Source: Saccharibacillus brassicae (GTDB taxonomy: Bacteria; Bacillota; Bacilli; Paenibacillales; Paenibacillaceae). From it: DNA of 64,000 nucleotides. Shown here piece after piece: positions 9,570 to 20,397 of the stretch. Where the stretch lies: assembly GCF_006542275.1 (NCBI RefSeq), contig NZ_CP041217.1, positions 4,714,501 to 4,778,500 on the forward strand, read 5' to 3'. The translations under genes and the position numbers were made by a program. Below the pieces are notes generated by a model, which saw only the letters and a list, made by a program, of their open reading frames with translations, was not told where the DNA came from and ran no database searches. How positions within the stretch are numbered: position 1 is the first letter of the stretch; each line of letters begins with the position of its first letter.

Positions 9570-9885
9570 TGAGCTTTCGGGACTGGGGCTGGCCATGCGC
9601 GCCGGAAAGATGGTTACCGGAGACGAGTTGGTCCTTAGAGCCATCCGGTCGCGCGAAGCCAAGTTGATCGTTTTGGCCGGCGACGCCTCACCCAATACCC
9701 AAAAAAAGTTTCGAGACAAGTGCGGAACGTACGGCGTTCCCCTGCTTATCGGTTTCGACCGCGAGCGTCTCGGCGCCAGCATCGGCAAGCCGGAAAGACT
9801 CGTGCTTGCATTAACGGACCAGGGGTTCGCCGACATGATCCGCAGGAAACTGGGGACAACGTCGGAGGTGGAGTATATTGAGTAA
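9562..9885 (+). CDS. ylxQ: YlxQ, L7Ae/L30e-family RNA-binding protein
   Basis: A 107-residue member of the ribosomal L7Ae/L30e/S12e/Gadd45 fold, with [20 protein letters not shown] and [18 protein letters not shown] as recognisable stretches. Family members bind kink-turn RNA. It overlaps both neighbours by 8 nt (rnpM upstream, infB downstream), a compact coupled arrangement typical of this operon. Exact cellular role is not settled. Confidence 0.88.
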   Translation: MNNELSGLGLAMRAGKMVTGDELVLRAIRSREAKLIVLAGDASPNTQKKFRDKCGTYGVPLLIGFDRERLGASIGKPERLVLALTDQGFADMIRRKLGTTSEVEYIE

Positions 9886-12409
9886 ACCAGAGAACAAAGT
9901 TCGGGTCTATGAATACGCCAAATCGCTCGACATGAGCAGTAAAGAAATCATTACCATTTTGAAAAGACTCGAAATGCCGGTGAACAATCACATGAGTGTG
10001 ATGGAAACGGACGCGATCGGCAAAGTGGAACAATTTTTTCAGAAGATCAAGTCGAATGCCTCCAAACCGGCATCTCCAAGCAGCAAGCCGCAATCGAACG
10101 GTGACCAAACAACAAAAACTTTACAAGAAAAGCAGGTAGGTATGAATAATAAACCACAAACCCCAAACAGTAGTCAGTCGCAAAGTCAAAGCGGTAACCG
10201 TCCGCAGGGCAGCCGTCCTTCTTCCGTAGGCGGAGGACAAAGCCGTCCGCAAAGCAGCGGCGGCGCAAGCCGTCCCGCAGCAAGCGGACAAGGGCAGCGT
10301 CCTAGCGGCGGCGGCCAAGGTACGACGGGCCAGCGCCCTAGCGGCACAAGCCCAAGTTCGCAAAACCGTCCTGGCGGCACTTCTTCGCAAGGCCGCAGCG
10401 GTACGCCTTCGAGTTCTTCAAACAGCAGCTACGGCGGCAATCGCAGCAGCGGCGGTCAAGGAGGCCAAGGCGGTAACCGTACCGGTACCGGCGGTCCAGG
10501 CGGCGGCAATCGCAGCGGCGGCGGAGGCCAGGGCGGACGTCCGGGCCAGCGTCGTTCCGACGACAGCCGTGGCGGATTCCGCGGCGGTCAAGGCGGACGC
10601 GGAGGCAAAGGCGGACGCGGTGGCAATCGCAACCAGCCGCCAAGAGAGAAGATCGACAATACGCCGAAGAAAATTATCGTGCGCGGCACGATGACGGTCG
10701 GCGAAACAGCCAAACTGCTGCATAAGGATGCTTCGGAAGTCATCAAGAAGCTGATCATGCTCGGCGTTATGGCCACGATCAACCAAGAGCTCGATCTGGA
10801 GACGATTCAGCTGCTCGCCGGCGATTTCGGCGTCGAAGTGGAAATCAAGATCCCGGTCGAAGACGATCGTTTCGAGACGCTCGAAGAAACCGACGACGAG
10901 GCGGAACTCAAAGAACGTCCTCCGGTCGTTACGATCATGGGTCACGTCGACCACGGTAAAACGACGCTGCTCGACGCTATTCGTTCCACGAACGTAACCG
11001 GCGGCGAAGCAGGCGGCATTACTCAGCATATCGGCGCTTACCAGGTCGAAATTAACAACAAAAAAATTACGTTCCTGGATACGCCGGGCCACGAAGCCTT
11101 CACGGCGATGCGTGCACGCGGCGCCCAGGTTACCGATATGACGATCATCGTCGTAGCGGCGGACGACGGCGTTATGCCTCAGACGGTCGAAGCCGTTAAC
11201 CACGCGAAAGCGGCGAACCTGCCGATCATCGTGGCGGTCAACAAAATCGACAAGCCGGGTGCCGATCCGGACCGCGTCAAGCAGGAACTGACCGAGTACG
11301 GCCTCGTTCCGGAAGAGTGGGGCGGCGACACGATCTTCGTCAACGTTTCCGCGAAACAAAGAATGGGCCTGGAAGGCCTGCTTGAAATGATTCTGCTCGT
11401 AGCCGAAGTCAACGACTACAAAGCGAATCCGGACAAGCGTGCGCGCGGTACGGTCATCGAAGCCGAGCTGGACAAAGGCCGCGGACCGGTTGCACGGATT
11501 CTCGTTCAGCACGGTACGCTCAAAGTGGGCGACGCCTTCGTGGCAGGCAACTGCTTCGGCCGTATCCGGGCGATGGTGAACGACAAAGGCCGCCGTCTGA
11601 AGGAAGTCGGCCCTTCGACTCCGGTCGAAATTACGGGTCTGACCGAAGTGCCGCAGGCGGGCGATCCGTTCATGGTCTTCGAAGACGAGCGCAAAGCGCG
11701 CAGCATCGCCGACAAGCGTTCGATCACGCAGCGCGAATCGGATATGGGCGCCAATACCCGCGTTACGCTTGACGATCTGTTCAAGCATATCAAGGACGGC
11801 GAGATCAAAGACCTTAACGTCATCATCAAAGGCGACGTGCAAGGTTCGGTCGAAGCCCTCAAAGGCTCGCTCGGCAAGATCGAAGTGGAAGGCGTGCGCG
11901 TCAAGATCATTCACAGCGGCGCCGGCGCGATCAACGAGTCGGACATTATTCTGGCGGCGGCTTCCAATGCCATCGTGATCGGTTTCAACGTTCGCCCGGA
12001 CAACCAGGCCGCGCTGACAGCCGAGCAGGAGAAAGTCGACATTCGTCTGCACCGCGTCATCTACAACGTGATCGAAGAAATCGAACAAGCCATGAAGGGC
12101 ATGCTCGATCCGATCTTCAAAGAAACGGTCATCGGCCAAGCCGAAGTCCGCAGCACGTTCAAAGTTACGAAAGTCGGCGTAATCGCAGGCTCCATGGTCA
12201 TTCAGGGCAAAATTGCGCGTAATGCGGAAGCTCGCCTGATCCGTGGCGGCATCGTCATTTACGAAGGCAAGATCGACTCGCTGAAGCGTTACAAAGACGA
12301 CGCCAAAGAAGTCGCTCAAGGCTACGAGTGCGGCATTACGCTCGATTACAACGATATCAAAGAAGGCGACATCATCGAAGCCTATGTGATGGAAGCCGTC
12401 GAGCGCTAA
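9878..12409 (+). CDS. infB: Translation initiation factor IF-2
   Basis: GTPase that brings initiator tRNA to the 30S subunit. The 843-residue protein starts at TTG 9878, overlapping ylxQ. An N-terminal IF2N helix bundle is followed by a long Gly/Ser/Gln/Arg linker (about 70-250) rich in GGQGG, GGRGG and GGNR units; then a second IF2N module and the GTPase domain with GHVDHGKT near 355, DTPGHE and NKID; then domains II, III and C2. An in-frame ATG at 10142 with AGGTAGG before it could start a short isoform. Linker composition differs from the rest of the gene. Confidence 0.97.
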   Translation: MSKPENKVRVYEYAKSLDMSSKEIITILKRLEMPVNNHMSVMETDAIGKVEQFFQKIKSNASKPASPSSKPQSNGDQTTKTLQEKQVGMNNKPQTPNSSQSQSQSGNRPQGSRPSSVGGGQSRPQSSGGASRPAASGQGQRPSGGGQGTTGQRPSGTSPSSQNRPGGTSSQGRSGTPSSSSNSSYGGNRSSGGQGGQGGNRTGTGGPGGGNRSGGGGQGGRPGQRRSDDSRGGFRGGQGGRGGKGGRGGNRNQPPREKIDNTPKKIIVRGTMTVGETAKLLHKDASEVIKKLIMLGVMATINQELDLETIQLLAGDFGVEVEIKIPVEDDRFETLEETDDEAELKERPPVVTIMGHVDHGKTTLLDAIRSTNVTGGEAGGITQHIGAYQVEINNKKITFLDTPGHEAFTAMRARGAQVTDMTIIVVAADDGVMPQTVEAVNHAKAANLPIIVAVNKIDKPGADPDRVKQELTEYGLVPEEWGGDTIFVNVSAKQRMGLEGLLEMILLVAEVNDYKANPDKRARGTVIEAELDKGRGPVARILVQHGTLKVGDAFVAGNCFGRIRAMVNDKGRRLKEVGPSTPVEITGLTEVPQAGDPFMVFEDERKARSIADKRSITQRESDMGANTRVTLDDLFKHIKDGEIKDLNVIIKGDVQGSVEALKGSLGKIEVEGVRVKIIHSGAGAINESDIILAAASNAIVIGFNVRPDNQAALTAEQEKVDIRLHRVIYNVIEEIEQAMKGMLDPIFKETVIGQAEVRSTFKVTKVGVIAGSMVIQGKIARNAEARLIRGGIVIYEGKIDSLKRYKDDAKEVAQGYECGITLDYNDIKEGDIIEAYVMEAVER

Positions 12410-12427
12410 AAAGTGGGGTGAAGACAA

Positions 12428-12814
12428 ATGGCTAAGATTAGAGTAGGCCGGGTTGCGGAAGAGATCAAGAAGGAACTCAGCCAGCTTATCCAGAGCGAAC
12501 TCAAAGATCCCCGGATCGGATTCGTTACCGTCACCGACGTAGAGGTGACGGGCGACCTGTCCGAAGCGAACGTATATCTGAGCATTTTCGGCGATGAGGA
12601 CCAGAAGCAGCAGTCGTTGGCGGGTATCGCCAAAGCGACAGGCTTCCTTCGGACCGAGATCGGCAAGCGGATTCGGCTGCGGCATACGCCGGCACTGTTT
12701 TTCCATGTCGATGAATCGATCGCCTATGGCAACAAGATCGACGTTCTGCTCGGTCAGATCAAAAAAGAAGAACCAGTCAACAACAAAAAAGGAGACGGCG
12801 ATGCGGACGTATGA
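12428..12814 (+). CDS. rbfA: 30S ribosome-binding factor RbfA
   Basis: KH-type 30S assembly and cold-adaptation factor. The 128-residue protein begins MAKIRVGRVAEEIKKELSQL and carries DPRIGFVTVTDVEVTGDL and the late RHTPALFFHVDES motif, all family hallmarks. It follows infB by 18 nt and overlaps nrnA by 14 nt. Length and position match other Bacillales. Confidence 0.95.
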   Translation: MAKIRVGRVAEEIKKELSQLIQSELKDPRIGFVTVTDVEVTGDLSEANVYLSIFGDEDQKQQSLAGIAKATGFLRTEIGKRIRLRHTPALFFHVDESIAYGNKIDVLLGQIKKEEPVNNKKGDGDADV

Positions 12815-13778
12815 GCAGGATTTGATCGATGCGCGACGATTTATCGAAGAGCACGATGATTTCCTGGTCGTGGCGCACGTACAGCCCGACGGAGATGCAG
12901 TCAGTTCCACCCTTGCGGTGGGCTGGCTTCTCTCGCGTTTGGGCAAAACCTTCACGTTGATCAACGAAGGGCCGATTCCCCAACGTATGACGTACATGGC
13001 CGGCGCGGCCGACATTCTCGATATGAGTCGGACGGAACGCACCCGGACGTACGGGAATGTCATCTGTGTGGACTGTGCGGATTTCAAACGCGTCGGCCTC
13101 GTATCGGAATGGATGGAGCCGGAAGCGAACATGCTGAACGTCGACCATCATCCGACCAACGACGGGTACGGGACCTGTACGCTGATCAAAGCCGATGCGG
13201 CCGCGACGGCAGAGATCCTGTACGATCTTTTGGCTTCGTTCGAACTGGGCTGGGATCGCGAAATCGCGGAAATGCTCTATACCGGCATTTTGACCGATAC
13301 GGGCGGTTTCCGGTATTCCAGCACTTCGCCCAAGGTGATGCAGATCGCTTCGCATTTGCTTGAACTCGGCGTCAACGGTCCGGATCTGGCGGATTCGCTG
13401 CTCGAACAGTTGACCAAGCCGCAGTTCGACGTGCTGACGATCGCGCTCGGCACGCTGGAAATGTCCGGCGACGGCCGGGTGGCGTGGGTGCATGTGACGC
13501 CTGAACATATGCTTCAGACCGGCGCTTCCAACGAAGATCTGGAAGGGATCGTCAATTATCCGCGCAATATTCAGGGCGTCGAAGTCGGCGTTCTATTCAA
13601 AGTCATCACCGATAATGCGGTCAAGGCCAGCATGCGCTCCGCCGGAAAAGTGGACGTGGCCGCCATTGCCGCCGAATTCGGCGGAGGCGGGCATGTGCGC
13701 GCTGCCGGATGCCGCATGGAAGGGTCGCTGCAGGAAGTGACCCGTAAGGTGATCGAAAGGATTCAACAATCGCTATGA
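12801..13778 (+). CDS. nrnA: Bifunctional oligoribonuclease / pAp phosphatase NrnA (DHH family)
   Basis: Degrades 2-5 nt RNAs (and pGpG-type dinucleotides) and hydrolyses 3'-phosphoadenosine 5'-phosphate. From ATG 12801, with ribosome site AAAGGAG, it encodes 325 residues: a DHH domain with AHVQPDGDA, CVDCAD and VDHHPTNDG, then DTGGFRYSST, and a DHHA1 domain ending with GGGGHVRAAG. All metal ligands are visible. The frame is open further upstream but only inside rbfA. In B. subtilis nrnA lies elsewhere, while in many other Firmicutes a DHH gene sits here between rbfA and truB. Confidence 0.92.
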   Translation: MRTYEQDLIDARRFIEEHDDFLVVAHVQPDGDAVSSTLAVGWLLSRLGKTFTLINEGPIPQRMTYMAGAADILDMSRTERTRTYGNVICVDCADFKRVGLVSEWMEPEANMLNVDHHPTNDGYGTCTLIKADAAATAEILYDLLASFELGWDREIAEMLYTGILTDTGGFRYSSTSPKVMQIASHLLELGVNGPDLADSLLEQLTKPQFDVLTIALGTLEMSGDGRVAWVHVTPEHMLQTGASNEDLEGIVNYPRNIQGVEVGVLFKVITDNAVKASMRSAGKVDVAAIAAEFGGGGHVRAAGCRMEGSLQEVTRKVIERIQQSL

Positions 13779-14689
13779 ATGAATTCGACGGTGTATTGCC
13801 CGTGTACAAACCTGCGGGGATGACGTCCCACGACGTCGTCGCCAAATGCCGCAGGCTGCTCCAAATGAAGCGGATCGGCCATACCGGCACGCTCGATCCG
13901 TCCGTGACCGGCGTGCTCCCGCTCTGTCTGGGTCGCGCCACGCGGATGGTCGAGTATTTGCAGGAGATGCCCAAAGAATACCGGGCGGTGCTCAAGTTCG
14001 GCATCGCGACCGATACCGAAGACCTGACGGGTACCGTGATCGAGGAAATGGCCCAGACCGGCATTACCGAAGACCGGGTGCGCGCCGCGCTGTCGGATTT
14101 TATCGGTCCGATCATGCAGACGCCTCCGATGTATTCCGCGATCAAGATCGACGGAAAACGATTGTACGAGCTGGCGCGCGAAGGCAAGACCGTCGAGCGC
14201 AAAGCCCGGGAGGTCGTGATTCACGAACTTGAGGTGACCGGTTTCGCGCCCGGAGACCAGCCGGAAGTCTCGCTTCGGGTGCTGTGTTCCAAAGGAACGT
14301 ATATCCGCACGCTTTGCGTCGATCTCGGTGCCAAGCTGGGCGTTCCTTCGACCATGGCCGCCTTGCAGCGTACGCAGTCGGCGGGAATCGGGCTCGACCG
14401 CTGCCTCACTTTCGACGATATCGAGCAAAAGCTTGAAGACGGCAGCTTCGAACAAGCGCTTCTGCGCGCGGACAAAGCCGCTTCGCATATGGCGGAGCAC
14501 GTCGTGAACGAAAGCCGGTTGATCAACGCGCTGCAGGGGCAGAAGCTTGCGCCCTGGGCCGTTACGCCTTCTGCCGAAGGCGCCGAGCGCGAGTTCAGAC
14601 TGTATACGCCGGACGATCGTTTCATCGGAATCTATGAGTGGAATGAAGAAGCCGGGAAAGTCGTTCCGGTCAAAGTGTTCCTTCCCTAG
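13775..14689 (+). CDS. truB: tRNA pseudouridine(55) synthase TruB
   Basis: Isomerises U55 in the tRNA T-loop. The 304-residue protein has the catalytic motif GHTGTLDPSVTGVL with nucleophile Asp41, the YRAVLKFGIATDTED region, and a C-terminal PUA-like domain. It starts with an ATGA overlap on nrnA, indicating translational coupling. Confidence 0.96.
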   Translation: MNEFDGVLPVYKPAGMTSHDVVAKCRRLLQMKRIGHTGTLDPSVTGVLPLCLGRATRMVEYLQEMPKEYRAVLKFGIATDTEDLTGTVIEEMAQTGITEDRVRAALSDFIGPIMQTPPMYSAIKIDGKRLYELAREGKTVERKAREVVIHELEVTGFAPGDQPEVSLRVLCSKGTYIRTLCVDLGAKLGVPSTMAALQRTQSAGIGLDRCLTFDDIEQKLEDGSFEQALLRADKAASHMAEHVVNESRLINALQGQKLAPWAVTPSAEGAEREFRLYTPDDRFIGIYEWNEEAGKVVPVKVFLP

Positions 14690-14749
14690 AGAGCCAAGCG
14701 GAAGGGACCGGCCGGAAGACGACGGGCGGAAAATGCAGGTGATCGCAAA

Positions 14750-15691
14750 GTGAAGACGATAACGTTAACTTATCCTTTAACGATACAAGAAAGTCTTATT
14801 CCCGTGCAGCGCCAGGTGCTGGCAATCGGCCAGTTCGACGGCCTGCATCTGGGGCATGCCAGCGTCATTCGGCGCGCGCTCGATCTCGGGCAGAGTCTGG
14901 GACTGCCGGTATCCGTCCTGACGTTCCATCCGCATCCCAAAGACGTGATGGGCAAAGGCGACTACGAAGGCTATCTGACCCCGCTGTCCGACAAAGAAGC
15001 GATCTTGGCTTCGATGGGCATCGACTATATGTACGTCGGGGAATTCACGTCCGAATTTTCGAAAGTGTCGCCGGCCGAGTTCGTTTCCGGTATGCTGAAG
15101 CCTCTGCAGGTCGATACCGCGGTCGTGGGATTCGATTTCCGGTTCGGCCATATGGGACAGGGAACGGCCGAAGCGCTCGCTCCGCTGAGCGGCGGCGCTA
15201 TTCGGGTAGAGACGGTTCAGCCGTTTTTGCTCGATGGGGAAAAAGTCGGCAGTTCGGGCATCCGGGCCGCGCTCAAAGCGGGCGATGCGGAGAAAGCCGC
15301 GCGCTGGCTGGGCCGTCCGTACCGGGTCGCCGGCAAAGTGGTCGGCGGCGACAAACGCGGCCGCACGATCGGATTTCCGACTGCCAACGTCGAGCCTTCC
15401 GGACATTACGTGACGCCGGTCAAAGGCGTCTATGCCGTCCGGTTCGGCCTCGGAGACGAAGTGCTCGAAGGCGTCATGAACGTGGGCGTCAAGCCGACGT
15501 TCACCGACGGCATCGTCAAGCCGACCTACGAGACGCATCTGTTCGATTTCGATCGGAGCATTTACGGCGAGGAAGTCTGGATCGAACTGATTCGCTATAT
15601 TCGTCCCGAACGCAAATTTTCGGGCATTGACGAACTGGTTGCGCAGATCGCCAAAGACGCGGAGCAGGCGCGCAGCATTTTAAGAAGCTGA
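14750..15691 (+). CDS. ribF: Bifunctional riboflavin kinase / FAD synthetase
   Basis: Makes FMN and then FAD. The 313-residue protein has an N-terminal nucleotidyltransferase domain (GQFDGLHLGHASVI near 28-41, then FHPHPK) and a C-terminal flavokinase domain from about 185 (GDKRGRTIGFPTAN, then GVMNVGVKPTF). The start is GTG 14750, giving MKTITL. It follows truB by 60 nt and ends the long operon; the rpsO promoter begins 4 nt after its stop. Confidence 0.95.
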   Translation: MKTITLTYPLTIQESLIPVQRQVLAIGQFDGLHLGHASVIRRALDLGQSLGLPVSVLTFHPHPKDVMGKGDYEGYLTPLSDKEAILASMGIDYMYVGEFTSEFSKVSPAEFVSGMLKPLQVDTAVVGFDFRFGHMGQGTAEALAPLSGGAIRVETVQPFLLDGEKVGSSGIRAALKAGDAEKAARWLGRPYRVAGKVVGGDKRGRTIGFPTANVEPSGHYVTPVKGVYAVRFGLGDEVLEGVMNVGVKPTFTDGIVKPTYETHLFDFDRSIYGEEVWIELIRYIRPERKFSGIDELVAQIAKDAEQARSILRS

Positions 15692-15694
15692 CGG

Positions 15695-15723
15695 TTTACA
15701 TTTGACCGAAGGTTTGCTATACT
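15695..15723 (+). promoter_or_regulatory. rpsO promoter
   Basis: TTTACA (15695-15700), 17-bp spacer and TATACT (15718-15723) preceded by TGC, an extended -10. It starts directly after the ribF stop codon. The nearby TTGACC at 15702 is only 10 bp from the -10 and is unlikely to be the -35. Confidence 0.65.
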
Positions 15724-15730
15724 GATTTAT

Positions 15731-15754
15731 GTTGCTCGCACGCGTGCAAGCGAC
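15731..15754 (+). promoter_or_regulatory. Stem-loop in rpsO leader
   Basis: GTTGCT (15731-15736) pairs with AGCGAC (15749-15754, one G-U), enclosing a self-complementary GCACGCGTGC. The leader before rpsO is about 110 nt long. S15 commonly represses its own mRNA by binding leader RNA in Firmicutes, so this hairpin is a candidate part of that site; the S15 contact motif itself was not identified. Confidence 0.4.
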
Positions 15755-15838
15755 TTAACCCTCGCTTGGTTTCTGGCTTTCACCGGCCGTTACGAGGCGA
15801 TCGGGGATACTTTTAACGAAATTAGGAGGTGAATTAGG

Positions 15839-16108
15839 ATGGCATTGACACAAGAACGCAAGAACCAACTGATCGAGGAGCACAGAACTCACGAATCCGA
15901 TACCGGATCTCCTGAAGTTCAAGTTGCTGTCCTGACGGCCAACATTTTGAGCCTGACGGATCACCTGCGTACGCACAAGAAAGACCACCACTCGCGTCGC
16001 GGTCTTCTGAAGATGGTCGGACGGCGTCGTAGACTGCTGGCTTACCTGAAAAATAACGACGTTAGACGTTATAGCGCACTGATCGAAAAGCTCGGCCTGC
16101 GTCGCTAA
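15839..16108 (+). CDS. rpsO: 30S ribosomal protein S15
   Basis: An 89-residue protein with the standard S15 sequence, including [28 protein letters not shown] and [10 protein letters not shown]. It binds the 16S rRNA three-way junction early in 30S assembly. Strong AGGAGGTG ribosome site. It lies between ribF and pnp as in most bacteria. Confidence 0.98.
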   Translation: MALTQERKNQLIEEHRTHESDTGSPEVQVAVLTANILSLTDHLRTHKKDHHSRRGLLKMVGRRRRLLAYLKNNDVRRYSALIEKLGLRR

Positions 16109-16188
16109 AATTAAAAAGCATTGCACAAGCAGCCTGGTTGTGAACCGTATGGTCTTTTTTGGAGCCGACGGCAGCAGCCGGGTTGTTT

Positions 16189-16218
16189 TTGTACTGACGA
16201 TTTTCGATATTTTATATA
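16189..16218 (+). promoter_or_regulatory. Possible pnp promoter
   Basis: TTGTAC (16189-16194), 18-bp spacer and TATATA (16213-16218), ending 36 bp before the pnp start. It fits sigma-A only moderately; read-through from rpsO is also likely because no convincing terminator separates them. Confidence 0.4.
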
Positions 16219-16254
16219 AGATTACCGAATTATAGATGCCCGAGGAGGAATTTG

Positions 16255-18357
16255 ATGGAACAGCAAGTAGAAATGCAGCTGGGGGGACGAACCCTCACGC
16301 TCAAAACAGGCCGTTTGGCCAAACAGGCGAACGCCGCGGTCATGGTCCATTACGGAGAAACGGTCGTTCTGTGTACCGTTACCGCGTCCACGCAGCCGAA
16401 AGACCTCGACTTTTTCCCGCTGACCGTGAACTATGAAGAAAGAATGTACGCGGTAGGCAAAATTCCCGGCGGATTCATCAAGCGCGAAGGCCGCCCGAGC
16501 GAAAAAGCGATTCTGTCTTCCCGGTTGACCGACCGTCCGATTCGCCCGCTGTTCCCCGAAGGCTTCCGCAACGACGTTCAGATTCAAAACATCGTTATGA
16601 GCGTCGATCACGACAACGAACCGCAAATCGCGGCCATGATCGGCACCTCCGCGGCGCTGAGCATTTCCGACGTGCCGTTTGACGGACCGATCGGCGGCGT
16701 AGCTGTCGGACGCGTAGACGGTCAATTCATCGTCAATCCGACGCTTGCGCAGCAGGAAGTCAGCGAATTGTACCTCGTCGTCGCCGGCACCAAAGACGCC
16801 ATCATGATGGTCGAAGCCGAAGGCAACGAAGTGCCGGAAGAAATCATGCTGGAAGCGATCATGTTCGGCCACGACGCCGTCAAAGAGATCGTCGTCGCTA
16901 TCGAACAGCTCGTCGAGAAGTCCGGCAAGCCGAAAATGGCTGTCAAGCTGCATGCGGTAGACGCCGACGTGAATACGGCTGTTCGCGCTTTTGCGGGCGA
17001 GCGTCTCAAAGACGCGGTCCGGATCGCCGAGAAGCATGCCCGTCAAGACGCGATCGACGCGGTGAACGACGAGACAGTCGCACACTTTATCGAGCAGTAT
17101 TTGGAGACGCCGGCCAAAATGGACGACGTCAAAGAAATTCTGCACGATATCGTCAAGGAAGAAGTGCGCCGCCTGATCACGCACGACAAAGTGCGTCCGG
17201 ACGGACGCGGTCTGGCCGAGATTCGTCCGATCAGTTCCGACGTGTCGCTGCTGCCGCGCGTTCACGGTTCGGGCCTGTTTACCCGCGGACAAACGCAGGC
17301 GCTGAGCATCTGTACGCTGGGCGTGCTGGGCGATGCACAAATGCTCGACGGCGTCTCGCCGGAAGACACGAAGCGCTTCATGCACCATTACAACTTCCCT
17401 CCGTTCAGCGTCGGCGAAGCCCGTCCGCTGAGAGCACCGGGACGCCGCGAAATCGGACACGGAGCGCTCGGCGAACGCGCGCTGATGAAGGTGCTCCCTT
17501 CCGAGACGGAATTCCCGTATACGATCCGCCTCGTTTCCGAAGTACTGGAATCGAACGGCTCCACGTCGCAGGCCAGCATCTGTGCCAGCACGCTGGCGAT
17601 GATGGACGCGGGCGTGCCGCTGAAAGCGCCGGTTGCCGGTGTAGCGATGGGTCTGATCAAAGACGGAGACCATATCTCCATCTTGTCCGACATCCAGGGC
17701 ATGGAAGATCACCTCGGCGACATGGACTTCAAAGTTGCGGGAACCAAAGACGGCGTAACGGCAATCCAGATGGATATCAAAATCGACGGCATCAGCCGCG
17801 AGATTTTGGCCGAAGCGCTGACGCAGGCCCGTGAAGGCCGCATGCACATCCTTGAGCAGATGCTGCAGGCGATCCAGGAACCGAGAGCCAAAATGTCGAA
17901 ATACGCGCCGAAGATCACGATCATCAATATCAAGCCGGAGAAAATTCGCGACGTGATCGGAGCGGGCGGCAAGATTATCAACAAGATCATCGAAGAGACC
18001 GGCGTCAAGATCGATATCGAGCAGGACGGACGCGTGTTTATCGCTTCGACCGACGAAGATATGATCAACCGCGCTTCCGATATCATTCAGGGGATCGTGC
18101 GTGAAGTGGTCGTCGGCGAAGTTTACGAAGGAACCGTCCGACGGATCGAGAAATTCGGCGCTTTCGTCGAACTGCTTCCGGGCAAAGACGGGCTTGTACA
18201 CATTTCGCAGCTGGCTGCGGAGCGCGTCGTCAAAGTCGAGGACGTCGTCGCCCTTGGCGACAAACTGCAGGTCAAAGTTACCGAGATCGACGCACAAGGA
18301 CGGGTCAACCTGTCGCATAAAGTGCTGTTGAACACGGAAACTTCGGCCAAACTTTAA
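16255..18357 (+). CDS. pnp: Polynucleotide phosphorylase
   Basis: Phosphorolytic 3'-5' exoribonuclease of the mRNA-decay machinery. From ATG 16255, with GAGGAGG 6 nt upstream, it has 700 residues; a TTG directly before is less likely. Order: first RNase PH domain, all-alpha linker, second RNase PH domain from about 315 ([29 protein letters not shown]), KH domain near 570 ([11 protein letters not shown]) and S1 domain at about 622-690 ([15 protein letters not shown]). Standard length and complete. Confidence 0.97.
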   Translation: MEQQVEMQLGGRTLTLKTGRLAKQANAAVMVHYGETVVLCTVTASTQPKDLDFFPLTVNYEERMYAVGKIPGGFIKREGRPSEKAILSSRLTDRPIRPLFPEGFRNDVQIQNIVMSVDHDNEPQIAAMIGTSAALSISDVPFDGPIGGVAVGRVDGQFIVNPTLAQQEVSELYLVVAGTKDAIMMVEAEGNEVPEEIMLEAIMFGHDAVKEIVVAIEQLVEKSGKPKMAVKLHAVDADVNTAVRAFAGERLKDAVRIAEKHARQDAIDAVNDETVAHFIEQYLETPAKMDDVKEILHDIVKEEVRRLITHDKVRPDGRGLAEIRPISSDVSLLPRVHGSGLFTRGQTQALSICTLGVLGDAQMLDGVSPEDTKRFMHHYNFPPFSVGEARPLRAPGRREIGHGALGERALMKVLPSETEFPYTIRLVSEVLESNGSTSQASICASTLAMMDAGVPLKAPVAGVAMGLIKDGDHISILSDIQGMEDHLGDMDFKVAGTKDGVTAIQMDIKIDGISREILAEALTQAREGRMHILEQMLQAIQEPRAKMSKYAPKITIINIKPEKIRDVIGAGGKIINKIIEETGVKIDIEQDGRVFIASTDEDMINRASDIIQGIVREVVVGEVYEGTVRRIEKFGAFVELLPGKDGLVHISQLAAERVVKVEDVVALGDKLQVKVTEIDAQGRVNLSHKVLLNTETSAKL

Positions 18358-18385
18358 GACTTTCGGCGCGTGCAAAAGACAGGAA

Positions 18386-18417
18386 AGAGACAGAACTTGC
18401 TTCTGGCTCTTTTTTTT
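18386..18417 (+). terminator. Terminator after pnp
   Basis: AGAG-A-CAGAA pairs with TTCTG-G-CTCT around CTTGC and is followed by eight T. It closes the rpsO-pnp transcript. Confidence 0.85.
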
Positions 18418-18523
18418 GCGTTTGACCCCGCGGCGGTGTTTGGCGGCGCGGGCCGCGTGCGTAAGACGTTAAATCGGATCAATGTCCGCCCAGAGCGGAC
18501 TAAAAGGACCGGAACGCGTACGG

Positions 18524-18552
18524 TTGAGTGCCGAGCGAAAGTTTGTTAGGAT
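18524..18552 (+). promoter_or_regulatory. Possible mlpA promoter
   Basis: TTGAGT (18524-18529), 17-bp spacer and TAGGAT (18547-18552), about 60 bp before mlpA and after the pnp terminator. Moderate match to the sigma-A consensus. Confidence 0.4.
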
Positions 18553-18615
18553 AGAGTTTGCACGCTTATCTGGACCGATACGTATCGGCTGAGCGCACGG
18601 GAGGGGAATAACGCT

Positions 18616-19881
18616 TTGAAAAAATATACATTAAGCAGTGGTCTTCGGGTAGTCGCCGAGCATATTCCGGGTTCGCGTTCGGTTTCGTTCGGCATCTGGG
18701 TCAAAAACGGATCGCGTAACGAAACGCAAGCCGATAACGGCATTTCGCACTTTATCGAGCACATGCTGTTCAAAGGAACGGAACGCTACGACGCCAGAGC
18801 CATCGCCGAACAATTCGATGCGATCGGCGGCAACGTCAACGCTTTTACGTCGAAAGAATATACGAGCTATTACGCGAAAGTGCTGGACGAACATCTGCCG
18901 ATTGCCATGGATATTTTGTCGGACATGTTTTTCAATTCGAAGTTCGATCCCGAAGAATTGTCGCGGGAAAAGAACGTCATTTTCGAAGAGATTTCTATGT
19001 ATCTGGACGATCCCGATGATCTGGTGCACGACCTGATCGTGGAAGCGGCTTACGAAGGCCATCCGTTGGCGATGCCGATACTCGGCACGCAGGAGCATCT
19101 CGCTCCGATGACTTCGGAAGACCTGCAGCGGTTTCTGCACGAGCGCTACACGGTCGACAATACGATTGTGGCGATCGCCGGCAATCTCGGAGACGATCTC
19201 GAAGAGCTGCTCGAACAGCATTTCGGTTCGTTCGGCCGTAAGGGAACGCCGTCTCCGATCGTCGAACCGTCCTTCGACGGCGGACTCGTGTACCGCAAGA
19301 AGAAAACGGAACAGAACCATATCTGTCTGTCGTTCCAGGGGTTCGGGTATGACGATCCCCGGCAGTACGCCATGGCGCTGCTCAATAATTCGATCGGCGG
19401 AGGCATGAGCTCGAAGCTGTTCCAGGAAATCCGGGAAAAGCGCGGCTTGGCCTACTCCGTCTATTCGTATCACAGCGCGCATGCCGACAGCGGCTACTTT
19501 ACGATCTATGCCGGAACCGCGCCGAAGCAGACCGCCGACGTGCTGAAGCTGACGCAGCAGGTGCTGCATGAAGTGCAAAGCCGGGGCTTGACCGAAGACG
19601 AGATCCGCAAAGGCAAGCAGCAGCTCAAAGGCAGCCTGATCATGGGCCTCGAAGGCAGCGGAAGCCGGATGAACCGTCTCGGCAAAAACGAACTGATGCT
19701 CGGCCGCCACGAGACAATCGACGAGACGATCGCCAAAGTCGAAGCGGTGACCGAAGCCGACGTCCGGCTCGCGCTCGACCACTTGTTCGCCAAACCGTTC
19801 GCCGTGGCGATGGTCGGCGGCTCGGACCGGGCGATTAACGCATTGAGGAGAGATGAACTTGTCCCATCTGATACAAATTAA
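18616..19881 (+). CDS. mlpA: M16-family zinc peptidase MlpA/YmxG
   Basis: Mitochondrial-processing-peptidase-like M16 protease. The 421-residue protein has the inverted zinc motif HFIEH near residue 50, with a further Glu in the EKNVIFEEI stretch, and a second M16 domain containing [19 protein letters not shown]. It starts at TTG 18616 behind GGGAGGGG. In B. subtilis mlpA follows pnp and ylxY; here the deacetylase gene ylxY is absent. It overlaps dut by 29 nt. Its physiological substrate is not known from sequence. Confidence 0.93.
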   Translation: MKKYTLSSGLRVVAEHIPGSRSVSFGIWVKNGSRNETQADNGISHFIEHMLFKGTERYDARAIAEQFDAIGGNVNAFTSKEYTSYYAKVLDEHLPIAMDILSDMFFNSKFDPEELSREKNVIFEEISMYLDDPDDLVHDLIVEAAYEGHPLAMPILGTQEHLAPMTSEDLQRFLHERYTVDNTIVAIAGNLGDDLEELLEQHFGSFGRKGTPSPIVEPSFDGGLVYRKKKTEQNHICLSFQGFGYDDPRQYAMALLNNSIGGGMSSKLFQEIREKRGLAYSVYSYHSAHADSGYFTIYAGTAPKQTADVLKLTQQVLHEVQSRGLTEDEIRKGKQQLKGSLIMGLEGSGSRMNRLGKNELMLGRHETIDETIAKVEAVTEADVRLALDHLFAKPFAVAMVGGSDRAINALRRDELVPSDTN

Positions 19882-20305
19882 ACGGTTCGCCGGGAACGAA
19901 GACCTGGCGATTCCGCGCAAAATGACCGAACTTGCCGCGGGTTACGACCTGCAGGCCGCCGTGCTCGCGCCGATCGTGCTTGAGCCGATGCAGCGGACGC
20001 TCGTGCCGACAGGTATCGCCATCGCGATGCCGGGCGGGCTCGAAGCGCAGATTCGTCCACGCAGCGGCTTGGCGTTCAAGCATGGCATCACATGCCTGAA
20101 TACGCCCGGCACGATCGACGCGGATTACCGCGGGGAGATCAAAGTGCTGCTGATCAATCTGGGCGAGGAGCCGTTCACGATCGCGCGCGGGGAGCGGATC
20201 GCGCAGATGGTATTCCAGGAAGTGCCGGAGACGGAACTGGCCGAAGTGGAAGAGCTGTCCGACACCGTTCGCGGCAGCGGCGGATTCGGGCACACCGGCA
20301 AATAA
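19853..20305 (+). CDS. dut: dUTP diphosphatase
   Basis: Hydrolyses dUTP to dUMP, keeping uracil out of DNA. The 150-residue protein shows the five trimeric dUTPase motifs: [45 protein letters not shown] and [11 protein letters not shown]. The ATG lies inside the 3' end of mlpA (29-nt overlap), so translation is probably coupled. A terminator follows at once. Confidence 0.96.
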   Translation: MNLSHLIQIKRFAGNEDLAIPRKMTELAAGYDLQAAVLAPIVLEPMQRTLVPTGIAIAMPGGLEAQIRPRSGLAFKHGITCLNTPGTIDADYRGEIKVLLINLGEEPFTIARGERIAQMVFQEVPETELAEVEELSDTVRGSGGFGHTGK

Positions 20306-20321
20306 ACGATATTTTGCGGGC

Positions 20322-20363
20322 AGCCGCGGCTTCTTCGCAGCGAAGAAAGCCGCGGGCTTTTTT
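20322..20363 (+). terminator. Terminator after mlpA-dut
   Basis: A long GC-rich stem (CCGCGGC-TTCTTCG against CGAAGAA-GCCGCGG) with a CAG loop, followed by a TTTTTT run. It separates dut from the asd promoter. Confidence 0.85.
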
Positions 20364-20397
20364 CGCTTGCGGGCCGTTTTCGTAGCGTGCGGACGTC

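Noticed and set aside
10400-10640. Repetitive GGC/GGT-rich DNA that could be taken for a repeat array
   Set aside because: It encodes the Gly/Arg/Gln linker of IF-2 in frame; the repeats are coding and irregular, not CRISPR or mobile.
10418-13132. Minus-strand open frame of 904 codons antisense to infB and rbfA
   Set aside because: Same GC-rich antisense effect; crosses several real genes and shows no domain.
16109-16188. Terminator between rpsO and pnp
   Set aside because: Only 3-4 bp stems precede the T-runs (for example ACC/GGT before TTTTTT at 16155), too weak to call.
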